Shown here piece by piece: positions 1 to 8,075 of a stretch of 64,000 nucleotides of DNA. The stretch spans positions 248,001 through 312,000 of the forward strand of contig NZ_JBAVHX010000004.1 of assembly GCF_049686335.1 (NCBI RefSeq), in the 5' to 3' direction. Position numbers and translations under genes: made by a program. Position 1 is the stretch's first letter; each line of letters begins with the position of its first letter. Origin of the DNA: Buttiauxella sp049686335. Its GTDB lineage: Bacteria; Pseudomonadota; Gammaproteobacteria; Enterobacterales; Enterobacteriaceae. The notes beneath the pieces are model-generated. The model was not told the origin of the DNA and did not search any database. It worked only from the letters and a program-made list of their open reading frames with translations.

Positions 1-170
1 ATTGCACGCTTTAATAGGGGGGTAACTTCATCATTATGCAAATCATAAAAGGCCCTGACTATTTCCTCAGGATCTCCAATTCTCATCATTGCTCGGAATG
101 AGGGACGCAGCAGATACTCAGTCTCTCCAATTGCAATCGAACATTCGCCTATTTCTTTTATAGGGTTCAT
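1..170 (-). CDS. Putative tail assembly chaperone, 5' part only
   Basis: An open frame starts with ATG at 170 and runs off the left edge, giving 56 residues beginning MNPIKEIGECSIAIGETEYL. It follows the tail tube gene in the same direction, where siphoviruses place the tail assembly chaperone genes. The start resembles DUF6246-type phage proteins, but this is recognition from memory on a short fragment. A hairpin terminator at about 191-214 separates it from the tail tube gene. Confidence 0.5.
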   Translation of the reverse strand, partial: MNPIKEIGECSIAIGETEYLLRPSFRAMMRIGDPEEIVRAFYDLHNDEVTPLLKRA

Positions 171-190
171 AGCTACCTCATAAACAAATT

Positions 191-220
191 CAAGGGCAGA
201 CTCGCTGCCCTTTGATTTGA
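191..220 (-). terminator. Hairpin after the tail tube gene
   Basis: AAGGGCAG and CTGCCCTT form a stem with a short loop directly after the tail tube stop codon on the minus strand. The run of T after it is weak, so this may attenuate rather than fully stop transcription before the chaperone gene. Confidence 0.5.
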
Positions 221-976
221 TTAAACGGTAACGGTGACGGTATGAGTTGCTAAGAACTCGCCATCCACCGTCCTGACGGTAATTAATGCCGTCCCGGCAG
301 TTGCGCCAGATGGCGCAGACACAGTTACAGTATTACCTGCAAATGCTGCTGTCGCTCGCGAGGGAACTGAGGACGACACTGTAAATTGCCCGTTGTCTGC
401 ATCTACCGGTGCAACAGTGACCGCGAATGCTGTACTGGACCCTGCCGCAATAGAACTGGTAGTTGGGGTGAGTGTTACACCTGTGACCGGGATATCAGAG
501 TCTGCTTCAATGATTTGGAATGTATTGCCGTCATTAAGTTTCAACTCTGCGCTGTACGTAACAATTTCTTTAACCCCGCCACCGTCGCTCAGGCCAGAGG
601 CGACCATGTACCCAATGTGATAGAAGTCGCCCCAATGAAATCGCATCCATACAGTTGGTTGGCGGCGTGCACGAACTTCATCAACCACGTACTTCACAAA
701 CTGTTGAATTCCAAATTCGTCAGAACGGTCGTTGGTACGCACCTCACCATCAATGGAATACGTAGGATCAAGACTTGCAATCATGGTCGCGGTAAAGCCC
801 CCATCATCTGCATCTGATGTTAACGTTTCAGGATTGAGATCCCATGTTGCGGAAGTAGGCAAACCTAACAGCTTCCACTCCCCCTCTGCCGGCACGGTAT
901 CGGGGCAACCATATGCCAACTCAAGCGTCTTAGCTCGACCAATAAGGCGATCAAAACTGGTTGGGCAACCTTGCAT
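221..976 (-). CDS. Major tail tube protein with C-terminal Ig-like (Big_2) domain
   Basis: The product is 251 aa. Residues 1 to about 165 form the tube-like part. From about residue 166 (PVTGVTLTPTTSSIAAGSS) to the end there is a bacterial Ig-like domain of Big_2 type, as found as a surface decoration on many siphovirus tail tube proteins. It lies after the tail terminator gene and before the chaperone gene, which is the standard order. In the phage it would polymerise into the non-contractile tail tube, with the Ig domain displayed outside, possibly for weak binding to cell-surface carbohydrate. The domain call is from sequence pattern; the tube call rests on size, Ig fusion and position. 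Confidence 0.8.
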   Translation of the reverse strand: MQGCPTSFDRLIGRAKTLELAYGCPDTVPAEGEWKLLGLPTSATWDLNPETLTSDADDGGFTATMIASLDPTYSIDGEVRTNDRSDEFGIQQFVKYVVDEVRARRQPTVWMRFHWGDFYHIGYMVASGLSDGGGVKEIVTYSAELKLNDGNTFQIIEADSDIPVTGVTLTPTTSSIAAGSSTAFAVTVAPVDADNGQFTVSSSVPSRATAAFAGNTVTVSAPSGATAGTALITVRTVDGEFLATHTVTVTV

Positions 977-1002
977 AATTACTTACCTCTTACTTTAGAA
1001 AT

Positions 1003-1028
1003 AAAAAAGGCCGCCATGGCGACCTTGT
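1003..1028 (-). terminator. Terminator upstream of the tail tube gene
   Basis: On the minus strand AAGGTCGCC and GGCGGCCTT form a stem around a two-base loop, followed by TTTTTTATT. A close relative of this hairpin lies at 6161-6190 in the same operon. It would have to be passed under Q antitermination. Confidence 0.7.
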
Positions 1029-1042
1029 TTCAGTTGATGTTA

Positions 1043-1426
1043 TTACTCACCATAGAGGCAAGCGAATTGCAGCCTATAAACGGGCCTGCCTTCATCTGTT
1101 AAAACTGGAGGTGGAAGAAAGCTTATGGCCTGTATTTGCCCTACGTACTTATCCGACAACGGATGCTTCTCTACGTAATCCAAAATAGCTTGAGAAGCCG
1201 ATGTGGTTAAAGAACGTTTGTCTTTAGGGCCGATCACATCAACAAGAACATAATGCTCACCGCTGTCTGAATTAGGTATTCCTATGCCGTTATTCGGCCT
1301 GAACACAATGAACGCATCAGAAGCCTTTTTCGTATCTTCAAAGAAAGTTAGTTGCACAATACGTCCATCATTAAGCCCGGCAGCCTGAAACATATTTCTC
1401 ACGCGCTCAAACATAGGAGGATTCAT
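1043..1426 (-). CDS. Tail terminator (tail completion) protein
   Basis: The product is 127 aa and unrelated in detail to lambda U, but it has the size and position of the tail terminator, between a gp10-like gene and the tail tube gene. Its start overlaps the stop of the upstream gene by 4 bases (ATGA), which implies translational coupling. This protein normally caps the tail tube and joins the neck. The assignment is from order and length; no diagnostic motif is visible. Confidence 0.6.
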   Translation of the reverse strand: MNPPMFERVRNMFQAAGLNDGRIVQLTFFEDTKKASDAFIVFRPNNGIGIPNSDSGEHYVLVDVIGPKDKRSLTTSASQAILDYVEKHPLSDKYVGQIQAISFLPPPVLTDEGRPVYRLQFACLYGE

Positions 1427-1791
1427 ACCGATAGTTCCTTATAAACCACAGCATCTATCTGCCCCCGTGTATCATCGAACCCCTTAGTCAGGTATTCCTT
1501 TTCCGCCGTCGCACGACGGAATTTCTGCCGAACATTGGGATCGTGAACCGACAATGCATATTTTGCTGAATAACCGACACGACCCGTAACCAGAACGCCA
1601 TTAATTAGAAGTTCACGGAACTGGCTATTGATGAGAGTTGATGTATCGATTGCTGTATAGAGCGCCGCTTGCGAGCTACCGATAATTAGCGCCGACTGAA
1701 TAGCTCGGGCAATTTTACGGCCAGAGATATCCTTTATAAGATTATCTAAATTAGATTTAGCTTGCTTGATACCTCTGACTTTTCCAGCCAT
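1423..1791 (-). CDS. HK97 gp10-like neck / tail completion protein
   Basis: The 122 aa product begins MAGKVRGIKQAKSNLDNLIKDI and continues with a basic helix and the stretch GYSAKYALSVHDPNV. This 'YA..VH' pattern around residues 80-90 is characteristic of the HK97 gp10 family of minor neck/tail proteins. It overlaps its upstream neighbour by one base and its downstream neighbour by four, so it is part of a tightly packed head-tail operon. Confidence 0.7.
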   Translation of the reverse strand: MAGKVRGIKQAKSNLDNLIKDISGRKIARAIQSALIIGSSQAALYTAIDTSTLINSQFRELLINGVLVTGRVGYSAKYALSVHDPNVRQKFRRATAEKEYLTKGFDDTRGQIDAVVYKELSV

Positions 1792-2162
1792 TAATCTCCC
1801 GTTATCAACGCAAAATCGTCCGCTATACGATCAAAAGTGTCTGCATAACGAATTATTCGCAATAACTCATCTGCGCCAGCTTCAAGTGGGTCAATTAGCA
1901 CTGACTCGCCGATCAGGATGTAATCCCCTGAGCTTGCATCGGCATATTCAGTCCAGATGGTGTTTTTAACTACAACTTCCGATCCGAGATCTCCCATGGC
2001 TGCAGAGACACCAGCAATTTTCTTACTCAATCCCCCTTCGTAATCACACATGATTTTCACTGGGGTAGCATAACCAATCGGGTCACCATAGGTATTGTTA
2101 CCAAGGTTGCGCCAGATTGTGGCCACCGCTGTGTAACTCCAGTTTGCAGCTGCTGAGATAAT
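1791..2162 (-). CDS. Head-tail adaptor (head closure) protein, likely non-ATG start
   Basis: The conserved body (ATIWRNLGNNTYGDPIGYATPVKIMCDYEGG) fits small phage head-closure proteins that begin with an 'xxWSYTAxATIWR' stretch. A GTG at 2126 is the first usual start codon but has no good ribosome site. The in-frame codons upstream encode ISAAANWSYTA, follow a strong GGAGGT at 2165-2170, and begin with ATT at 2160-2162. I therefore place the start at ATT 2162; from GTG 2126 the product would be 111 aa. The Shine-Dalgarno overlaps the stop of the preceding gene. Confidence 0.6.
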   Translation of the reverse strand: MISAAANWSYTAVATIWRNLGNNTYGDPIGYATPVKIMCDYEGGLSKKIAGVSAAMGDLGSEVVVKNTIWTEYADASSGDYILIGESVLIDPLEAGADELLRIIRYADTFDRIADDFALITGD

Positions 2163-2169
2163 CCACCTC

Positions 2170-2487
2170 CTACAACATTGGCAGAGGAACTGTTCTCCCC
2201 GCCATGCTGTGCGTGCAATCGCTCAGATAATGAATCTGCCCCTCAGTCACAAATGAATGGCAAGTGAATGGCTTGTCTTTCGTGGCGTCATCAAATTCTT
2301 CTGGGTTATCACTGGGAGTGAAACCAGTAACTAAAACGCTGGGGGTAAACGTTGGCTTATCCATGCTTTCATTCCATGCCCATCGAGGTCCACTACCAGC
2401 ACCCACCTGCACCACATGGCGGCTGCCACATCCAGGACACATGAACGATAATCGGTTATCACTCGCTTTCTTTACTCGCTCGTTCAT
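2170..2487 (-). CDS. DUF6527-like zinc-ribbon phage protein
   Basis: The product is 105 aa from ATG 2487, which overlaps the stop of the small gene upstream (AATGA). It shows CPGCGSRH near the N-terminus, then WNESMDKPTFTPSVLV, and a later CHSFVTEGQIHYLSDCTHSMAG. Paired Cys/His positions suggest a metal-binding fold. This family is common in tailed phages (DUF6527, sometimes mislabelled ammonia monooxygenase); its role is unknown. Confidence 0.75.
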   Translation of the reverse strand: MNERVKKASDNRLSFMCPGCGSRHVVQVGAGSGPRWAWNESMDKPTFTPSVLVTGFTPSDNPEEFDDATKDKPFTCHSFVTEGQIHYLSDCTHSMAGRTVPLPML

Positions 2488-2654
2488 TCTTTCCACCTCT
2501 CAACCTTTGCACCCGTCGCGCGAATGGTCACGCAGTTGATCACCCACTCGCCGGAGCTGTTCACATACCCGGTGGTTTCCCGTCCGGTATCCGTTTTCAC
2601 CCACACTCTGGCGAATGGCTTCGGCTGGCTTTCAGTTATGGTCTTCCACACCAT
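2484..2654 (-). CDS. Small phage protein, 56 aa, unknown
   Basis: The product begins MVWKTITESQPKPFARVWVK and ends VERWKE. Its ATG overlaps the stop of the preceding head gene (TGATG) and its TGA overlaps the start of the zinc-ribbon gene (ATGA), so translational coupling on both sides argues that it is real. No function is recognised. Confidence 0.65.
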   Translation of the reverse strand: MVWKTITESQPKPFARVWVKTDTGRETTGYVNSSGEWVINCVTIRATGAKVERWKE

Positions 2655-3031
2655 CAGCCCCCCACAACCATAAACAACCCAACCGAGTTGCCCGCGCTAA
2701 TCGGCAGCTCACCTGTGCATCCACTCGTATCCAGCCGCGCAAGTGAATCACTCAACCATGTAATGCTGTCCTCGCCATATTCAAACGAGCGTGACGCCCC
2801 AGATGGCGCACCTTGCGATTTGAGTCGCCGCGCCCCGGATGATGCCGACATTAAAGCCGCCGCATAAAGCATAATGAGTTGCTGAGTGCATTCGTCATAC
2901 CCGGCGCCAACCATGCACGGGATGATTTTATTCACCTGGCAGAGGATCGGCGTTAGCAGCGCGATGGGGATGGCGTAACCCAATTCACTGAGGAACGCCT
3001 GCATGTCTGCCGGTGTGATTGGGTCAGCCAT
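2654..3031 (-). CDS. Putative head-tail connector protein
   Basis: The 125 aa product starts MADPITPADMQAFLSELGYAIP and is largely helical with two Cys-containing segments (CQVNKIIPCMVGAGYDECTQQ). A short helical protein directly after the capsid and its accessory gene is normally the head-tail connector. It resembles DUF7370-type phage proteins in length and start. The function is inferred from position. Confidence 0.55.
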   Translation of the reverse strand: MADPITPADMQAFLSELGYAIPIALLTPILCQVNKIIPCMVGAGYDECTQQLIMLYAAALMSASSGARRLKSQGAPSGASRSFEYGEDSITWLSDSLARLDTSGCTGELPISAGNSVGLFMVVGG

Positions 3032-3033
3032 GA

Positions 3034-3402
3034 TTACTTGTCCTTTTTGGTCGCTGCTGCCAGTGCCGCTTCCGCTTCGTCGGCTCGCTTAGTCTCTGCT
3101 TTCAGAGCTTGAGTGTGAGCCAGCTCTTTTGCTTCCGCTTCGTCGGTCAGTGTTTTCACATGCTCAAGAGCGTCGTCGAGTTGCTTCTGAATGCCGCTTA
3201 CGTCTTTGCTTTCCGGAGCGGATGGCGTGGCAACTTCAAACACCAATTTCTCACCTTTCTTTTCAGATGATTTTTCAGCCTTGGCCTGTGTGATCCACTT
3301 ATCGGCGACCGAATCATCAACGTCATAAACCTGACCAACCTCCAGTTTCTGGAGATTGGCACCGGCAAAAAGGTTTGCTACCAAAACTTTTACGAGTGCC
3401 AT
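3034..3402 (-). CDS. Head-associated protein with coiled coil, unknown
   Basis: The 122 aa product has an N-terminal globular part (MALVKVLVANLFAGANLQKLEVGQVYDV) resembling a small beta domain. From about residue 60 it is a long charged coiled coil rich in A, E, K and D. It sits between capsid and connector genes. Whether it is a structural accessory or assembly factor is not known. Confidence 0.55.
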   Translation of the reverse strand: MALVKVLVANLFAGANLQKLEVGQVYDVDDSVADKWITQAKAEKSSEKKGEKLVFEVATPSAPESKDVSGIQKQLDDALEHVKTLTDEAEAKELAHTQALKAETKRADEAEAALAAATKKDK

Positions 3403-3411
3403 TTTATTTCC

Positions 3412-4488
3412 TTAGCTGGATGCGTGAATGACAGAGTAATGACCGTTGATGTCCTGCTTAACCATCAGGCCAGCAGCACCCCATGTGCGCCACACGTAGT
3501 CAGAGTTGTAGTACTGGCGGGGGTCGGCAACGGTACCGAACGCCTGGCCGACGATTGGAGCAATAACGCCTGCACCCAAGGGAACAATCAGGATTTCATT
3601 ACCGGTTAGCTCTGCGTCTTCTTTGATGGCTGAAATACCAGACAATTTCGAGATTTCTTCAAGCACCGTGCGCAGGGAGTTCACGTCGAAATACTGCTCC
3701 CAGTTCGACATAATTTCGCTGGATACGTACCAGGTCTGCTGCCCGTACTGAAGGTTTTGCAGCTTCAGTACATCACGCAGTGCAATAGCAGCCGCACGCA
3801 TGGCTTTAGGGTCGGTGCTGGTTGCGAAGTTAACGGTTAGTGTTACCTGAGCTACTCGTTCGTCATGACGCAAGCCTTTCCAGGTCTTGTCATCAAACTT
3901 GATGTAGTTACCAGCGGCGTCGCGAAACCCTTCCCAGATGTAATCCACATACTGGCGACGAACATCATCAACCGAGCCTGACTGAGCATCAGCCAGAGAA
4001 GACAGAGCGGAGCCTTTGTTAAATACCGGGTCACGCCAGTTGAATTTAAAACCGCTGTCGTGAATTGGGACCATTGTACCGTCGAAGGTATAGGACTTCG
4101 CATCCAGTGCCGCACCAATCTGGCCTGACATGGATGTGTGAGCCCAACCACGACCACCATTACGAGCATATTCATACACCGACTCTTCAAGACGAACCGA
4201 GCGGGATAGCGGCATCAGGTCGTTCAGTAGCGTGAACTCAGTGGTGGGCTCAAACTCTTTGAGAACCGTCTGGTCGTAGGCTTTGTAGAGACGGCGAATG
4301 TCATCCACCGCGTTAATGGCGTCCAGTGCTGGAGCGTTCGCAGCCTCCCCTCTTATACGGGTGCGCGCGATAAAATCTGCCACAGCCTGGGCACTGGAAT
4401 TACGGGCAAACTTGAGCTCATTGAACTGAGCCATGACAGCCTCAAGGTTCCCTGTCTCGGTCGCTTTCTTCATTGAAAATGCAAACAT
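3412..4488 (-). CDS. Major capsid protein (HK97 fold, DUF2184-like)
   Basis: The product is 358 aa, starting MFAFSMKKATETGNLEAVMAQ after a GGAG ribosome site. It lies directly after a 146 aa cement-protein gene and a DUF2213 protease/scaffold gene, and before the connector genes. Patterns such as YEYARNGGRGWAHTSMSGQ and FKFNWRDPVFNKGS resemble DUF2184-type major capsid proteins. It would form the icosahedral shell. Confidence 0.8.
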   Translation of the reverse strand: MFAFSMKKATETGNLEAVMAQFNELKFARNSSAQAVADFIARTRIRGEAANAPALDAINAVDDIRRLYKAYDQTVLKEFEPTTEFTLLNDLMPLSRSVRLEESVYEYARNGGRGWAHTSMSGQIGAALDAKSYTFDGTMVPIHDSGFKFNWRDPVFNKGSALSSLADAQSGSVDDVRRQYVDYIWEGFRDAAGNYIKFDDKTWKGLRHDERVAQVTLTVNFATSTDPKAMRAAAIALRDVLKLQNLQYGQQTWYVSSEIMSNWEQYFDVNSLRTVLEEISKLSGISAIKEDAELTGNEILIVPLGAGVIAPIVGQAFGTVADPRQYYNSDYVWRTWGAAGLMVKQDINGHYSVIHASS

Positions 4489-4498
4489 TCAGTGCTCC

Positions 4499-4939
4499 TT
4501 ACTTAATGACAACGCGCAGGAGCTGGCCTGCTGTCGCAATGGTGTATGAACGGTCTTCTTCAACATAGGCGCGGGTTGATTCGCTTCCTGCCTTTGGTTT
4601 TACTCGACCGTTAGCAATGGAAAGGGGCTGGCCTTTGGTATACGTGCCGGCTGCTGCTGGGACGTTAAAGAACACGCCAGTCGTTGGATGCATGCCAACA
4701 ACCCAGTCCCCCGCTGGAATAATGTCGTCTACCGTTTTGCAGCGCAGATAGTCGTAATTGGCGACATAGAGAATTGCATCTTCATTGCCATCGACCGACG
4801 CGGTGAATTTCTTCGAGGTGTTATCAAAGAAACCGAGCGTTCCAGGAGGGGTATTAGCCGCCGCCGCGCCTTCTCGATGAAGTTGCGGATTTGCAAAAAT
4901 GCCACCTGCATGAATTACGTGCTTACCGTCTTTAGCCAT
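4499..4939 (-). CDS. Structural cement / head decoration protein
   Basis: The 146 aa product (MAKDGKHVIHAGGIFANPQL) is predicted mainly beta and lies directly upstream of the capsid gene, where this phage group encodes the head cement protein. It probably clamps capsomers from outside. The call is from position, size and general sequence character. Confidence 0.6.
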   Translation of the reverse strand: MAKDGKHVIHAGGIFANPQLHREGAAAANTPPGTLGFFDNTSKKFTASVDGNEDAILYVANYDYLRCKTVDDIIPAGDWVVGMHPTTGVFFNVPAAAGTYTKGQPLSIANGRVKPKAGSESTRAYVEEDRSYTIATAGQLLRVVIK

Positions 4940-4945
4940 TTCTGA

Positions 4946-6133
4946 TTACTCCGGCATTTCGCTGAATGAATCGTTAGAGTTAACCTGGCGGAATGCACCG
5001 CTAAGCCCGGTTGATGTCTGGCACTGAGCAAACAGTTCTTTCAACGGTTCGCCGTCCAACGCGTTCACGGCCAGATCGGTCATGCCGAACTTAGCTTTCA
5101 CCGCGGTACGCATTTCGGTGCGTTGCTGGTCTGCGTTAGCAGTCAGGCCAGATTTCACAGCAGCCAAATCGTCAGCGAATGGCTGGAACCAGGCTGGCGC
5201 TTGCTCGCTGTTTGTGGAAGTGCCTTTATCCTTCTTATCGGCCTCTTCTTTGTCTTTTTTGGCCTTCTCGTCAGCGTCAGCTTTCGCTTTGGCATCTTCG
5301 GTGACCATCTGGTTGTATGCGTCCATCAGCTCAGCCTCGGTCTTGCCTTCGACCTCTTTGCCTTTCGCTTTCAGCGCGTTCGTGATGAGTTCTTTCATCG
5401 GGTTTGCTTCCTCTTTGACGTGCTTAGTGTTGGCGCTGAAAAACGCCATGAATTGGTTGAAGAATTGCTTTAGTGCGGGGTCTTGCGGGTCTGGAATGTC
5501 GGAATCAGCGAGGTTTACGGTTTCAATTTCCTGCTCATCACCTTCGGCATTAACGAAAATGCCTACGCCTTCCTCCGGCGTTCCGGCTCCTGGCTGGTCG
5601 AGCAGTACCGCGACATGGTCGAAATCCATGTTGGTGACGATTTTCTCGTACCGCTTCCCCCTGGATTCACCGTTGGCCGTGATTTCCTTGTGAAGCAGGC
5701 CCGTTGAGATATGCACTGGCTCGACGTTCTGGCCAGCTGCCATTGCATCGAGTCGCTCAACCAGTCGCCTGCCGTTCTCACTGTTTGCAGCGTAGTTTCG
5801 GTCGACGTACATATCCCCCGTAACCTTGCCACCCTGTCGGTTAACGTTCTGCAACCAGGCACCTACGTGGTAATCATTCACCGCCTGAACATCCCGGGCT
5901 GAGATATGCTTGCCATCAACTTTCGGGTGACCAAACGGCATAGGGTTGCGCTCAAGCGACTTGTAGCTCTTTTCAATTTCTGCTGCCGGGTACAACTTCC
6001 GGTTCATCACGATGTCATCGACAATGGGCGTGACGCCGCGAACCACGATGTGTGGCTTGCCGTTGATGGTTTCAGTAGCGATGTTTGAAGCGGAGTTGAT
6101 GACCGAGAGCACGTTTACGCAGATGCGTGACAT
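4946..6133 (-). CDS. DUF2213 capsid maturation protease / scaffold fusion
   Basis: The product is 395 aa. Residues 1 to about 210 match the DUF2213 pattern: VRGVTPIVDDIVMNRKLYPA, then FGHPKVDGKHISARD, and later NMDFDHVAVLLDQPGAG. This domain acts as the head maturation protease in related phages. Residues 250-320 are a highly charged, coiled-coil-like segment (KAKADADEKAKKDKEEADKK) typical of an internal scaffold. The protease and scaffold thus appear fused in one chain, as is usual for this group. It precedes the cement and capsid genes. Confidence 0.8.
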   Translation of the reverse strand: MSRICVNVLSVINSASNIATETINGKPHIVVRGVTPIVDDIVMNRKLYPAAEIEKSYKSLERNPMPFGHPKVDGKHISARDVQAVNDYHVGAWLQNVNRQGGKVTGDMYVDRNYAANSENGRRLVERLDAMAAGQNVEPVHISTGLLHKEITANGESRGKRYEKIVTNMDFDHVAVLLDQPGAGTPEEGVGIFVNAEGDEQEIETVNLADSDIPDPQDPALKQFFNQFMAFFSANTKHVKEEANPMKELITNALKAKGKEVEGKTEAELMDAYNQMVTEDAKAKADADEKAKKDKEEADKKDKGTSTNSEQAPAWFQPFADDLAAVKSGLTANADQQRTEMRTAVKAKFGMTDLAVNALDGEPLKELFAQCQTSTGLSGAFRQVNSNDSFSEMPE

Positions 6134-6160
6134 GCTGAGTCCTCATTGGTGGATTTCAGG

Positions 6161-6190
6161 CAATAAAAAAGGCCGCCTTAGCGACCTTAT
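6161..6190 (-). terminator. Terminator between a small head gene and the protease gene
   Basis: On the minus strand AAGGTCGC and GCGGCCTT form a stem around a short loop, followed by TTTTTTATTG. It is nearly the same hairpin as at 1003-1028, so it looks like a reused intra-operon element. Confidence 0.65.
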
Positions 6191-6201
6191 TGTGATTACT
6201 G

Positions 6202-6369
6202 CTATTTTTTACAGTGGCGCGTTTCAAAAAGCGCCTCGCCAAGTGAAGCAATTTTGTACCGTTCAAACTCATCCGTTTCATCGGCCGCAAGAGCATCGAG
6301 TTGCTCTTCAGCGTCATCGGGTAACGGTATGCTATTAATCAGTTCAACGGCCTTATCAAAGTTGCTCAT
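6202..6369 (-). CDS. Small acidic phage protein, 55 aa
   Basis: The product begins MSNFDKAVELINSIPLPDDAEE and ends FETRHCKK. Its ATG overlaps the stop of the MuF-peptidase gene (ATGA), implying coupled translation. It is acidic and probably helical. The function is unknown. Confidence 0.6.
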   Translation of the reverse strand: MSNFDKAVELINSIPLPDDAEEQLDALAADETDEFERYKIASLGEALFETRHCKK

Positions 6370-8075
6370 CGTGCCTTATCCATTTCTTTCAACCTCGAGA
6401 GTAAAGGAGGATACAGTCGCCGCTCCGCTTCTTGTGGGTTCTCAATATACAGAGAAAACGCCTCCGCAAGGTACTCGCTATACTTCGTCCGGCTGTACGC
6501 GCTCATCGCATGTTGCCATCCCTCCTGGAAAGCTTGCAGCCCTATTGCATCCAGTTTATCAGGAAATGACCTGTGCAGAACGTGACCGTATTCATGTGCA
6601 AACACTCCCCTTGGAGTCGCCACAGCGTGCCAGGCGATTGCATCAGTACCTTGTACAGCTTGAATCAGTGCTTTATTTCCCGATCCTGATACAGCAGCGA
6701 TGCTTTCCTTGGTAAAAGTATGGGCTCGCGACCTCACATCTATGGCGTGAAGATCATCAGCATCAAATGCGTTTTTGGTTAACAACATTGCATTTGCGCC
6801 ATGAGAATATCCTCCAATCATTCCCTTGCTGCGTTTGTATTTATAAACATCCCCGGTCACCGAACCGATATACCGTAAAGGCGGCAAATCAAATCTATCC
6901 TGCAACTCCTGTGTAAGCTGCATGCAGTTGTTTAACTGCTCAATGTTTACCCCTGCCGGTATTTTTGCATTCTCAGCAATTGTGCCCTTGGCCCACTGAT
7001 TCACACGAGTTACATTTTTCTGGCGCTCATATTTAGGCGGGATGTAGTCAGCTTTCGCCGCTTGTTGTGTTGATGGTTTAGCCTCTTTGCTTTCGTCCTG
7101 GTCACCAGTCCATTGCTTTCTTTCCGCAGCAAGTTTTTCGGCAAGTCCTTCGTTAAAGATTGAGCCGTCATCATTCAGCAGGGCCGGTATCTGGCTACAG
7201 TAGCAGTTGTACCGGTTGCCGTTCTCTGCATAGAAAGCTTCCACCTCTTCCGTGGTGTAAATCCGTCCGTGCCGTGATGCATGCCAGGCCCGGGTTGTGG
7301 CTTTGAGTGCTGAAAGCCAGAGCATGCCGGTATTAAGCCCTAACCTTTCTTTAGCCCAATCAGATTCTGAACGCTGAGCCTGCCGCAACGCCCCGACCTG
7401 CTCAGTCTGAGCAATGGTCTTTGCTTTGCTCATGCTCACATCAAGACGCTTGCTGATAATTGAAGCCGTCTCTCGTGGATTAACGCCGCGCCCGATTGAA
7501 TCAGCAATCACATTAGCCAGGTCACCGCGAGCGGCATCGCTTATGCCCTTCCAGTCGCTGTACGTGGAAACGTAAGCAGAGGCGACCTGATTCTGGTAAG
7601 CGGGAGAGCTTAAAAGTTGCTGTAGAGTCGTCTGACTGGCGTAAACCGGTGATTGTACCGACAGATTGGTGTAAGCGTTCAACGTGCCGCGCTGATACTC
7701 CCCGGCTACATATTCAAAAGCCCACAGGTTTTGAACGTTACCTTCGAGCAGGTGGTCATCCAATATTGTCTGCACGATCTGCAGCAGATCAGCTAATTGC
7801 GCTGCTGACATGTCATAGATGTACGTGCCGGCGTTAACCTGGTAGAGCGTGTCGGGCTTATTGCCATTGCGAGCAAGGATATAGCCAAACAGAGAGTTGC
7901 TCGCCCGTTCGCGCCCGGTTAAACGCATATCGAATAACTGCTTAAGTGCCACCTTAATGTCGTAGTAGCGCTGCTCAATGTCGCGGTACATCCGGTTTAC
8001 TGCGCGGTAGGATTGCGTCGGGTCAGCTTTGTTGCGCGGTATTATTGGGCTGCCGGGTTTCGATTGATTGTTCAA
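6366..8075 (-). CDS. MuF-type head morphogenesis protein fused to a zincin-like metallopeptidase domain
   Basis: The product is 569 aa. The N-terminal half contains a phage Mu F-like minor head protein domain (about residues 170-310; AWHASRHGRIYTTEEVEAFY with a following CYC). The C-terminal part, from about residue 380, carries an HEYGH zinc-binding motif (about residues 494-498) and a downstream AEAFSLY that could supply the third ligand. MuF proteins enter the capsid and are sometimes fused to toxin or enzyme domains that may be delivered with DNA. The gene overlaps the portal gene by 53 bases. The peptidase activity is predicted only. Confidence 0.8.
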   Translation of the reverse strand: MNNQSKPGSPIIPRNKADPTQSYRAVNRMYRDIEQRYYDIKVALKQLFDMRLTGRERASNSLFGYILARNGNKPDTLYQVNAGTYIYDMSAAQLADLLQIVQTILDDHLLEGNVQNLWAFEYVAGEYQRGTLNAYTNLSVQSPVYASQTTLQQLLSSPAYQNQVASAYVSTYSDWKGISDAARGDLANVIADSIGRGVNPRETASIISKRLDVSMSKAKTIAQTEQVGALRQAQRSESDWAKERLGLNTGMLWLSALKATTRAWHASRHGRIYTTEEVEAFYAENGNRYNCYCSQIPALLNDDGSIFNEGLAEKLAAERKQWTGDQDESKEAKPSTQQAAKADYIPPKYERQKNVTRVNQWAKGTIAENAKIPAGVNIEQLNNCMQLTQELQDRFDLPPLRYIGSVTGDVYKYKRSKGMIGGYSHGANAMLLTKNAFDADDLHAIDVRSRAHTFTKESIAAVSGSGNKALIQAVQGTDAIAWHAVATPRGVFAHEYGHVLHRSFPDKLDAIGLQAFQEGWQHAMSAYSRTKYSEYLAEAFSLYIENPQEAERRLYPPLLSRLKEMDKAR

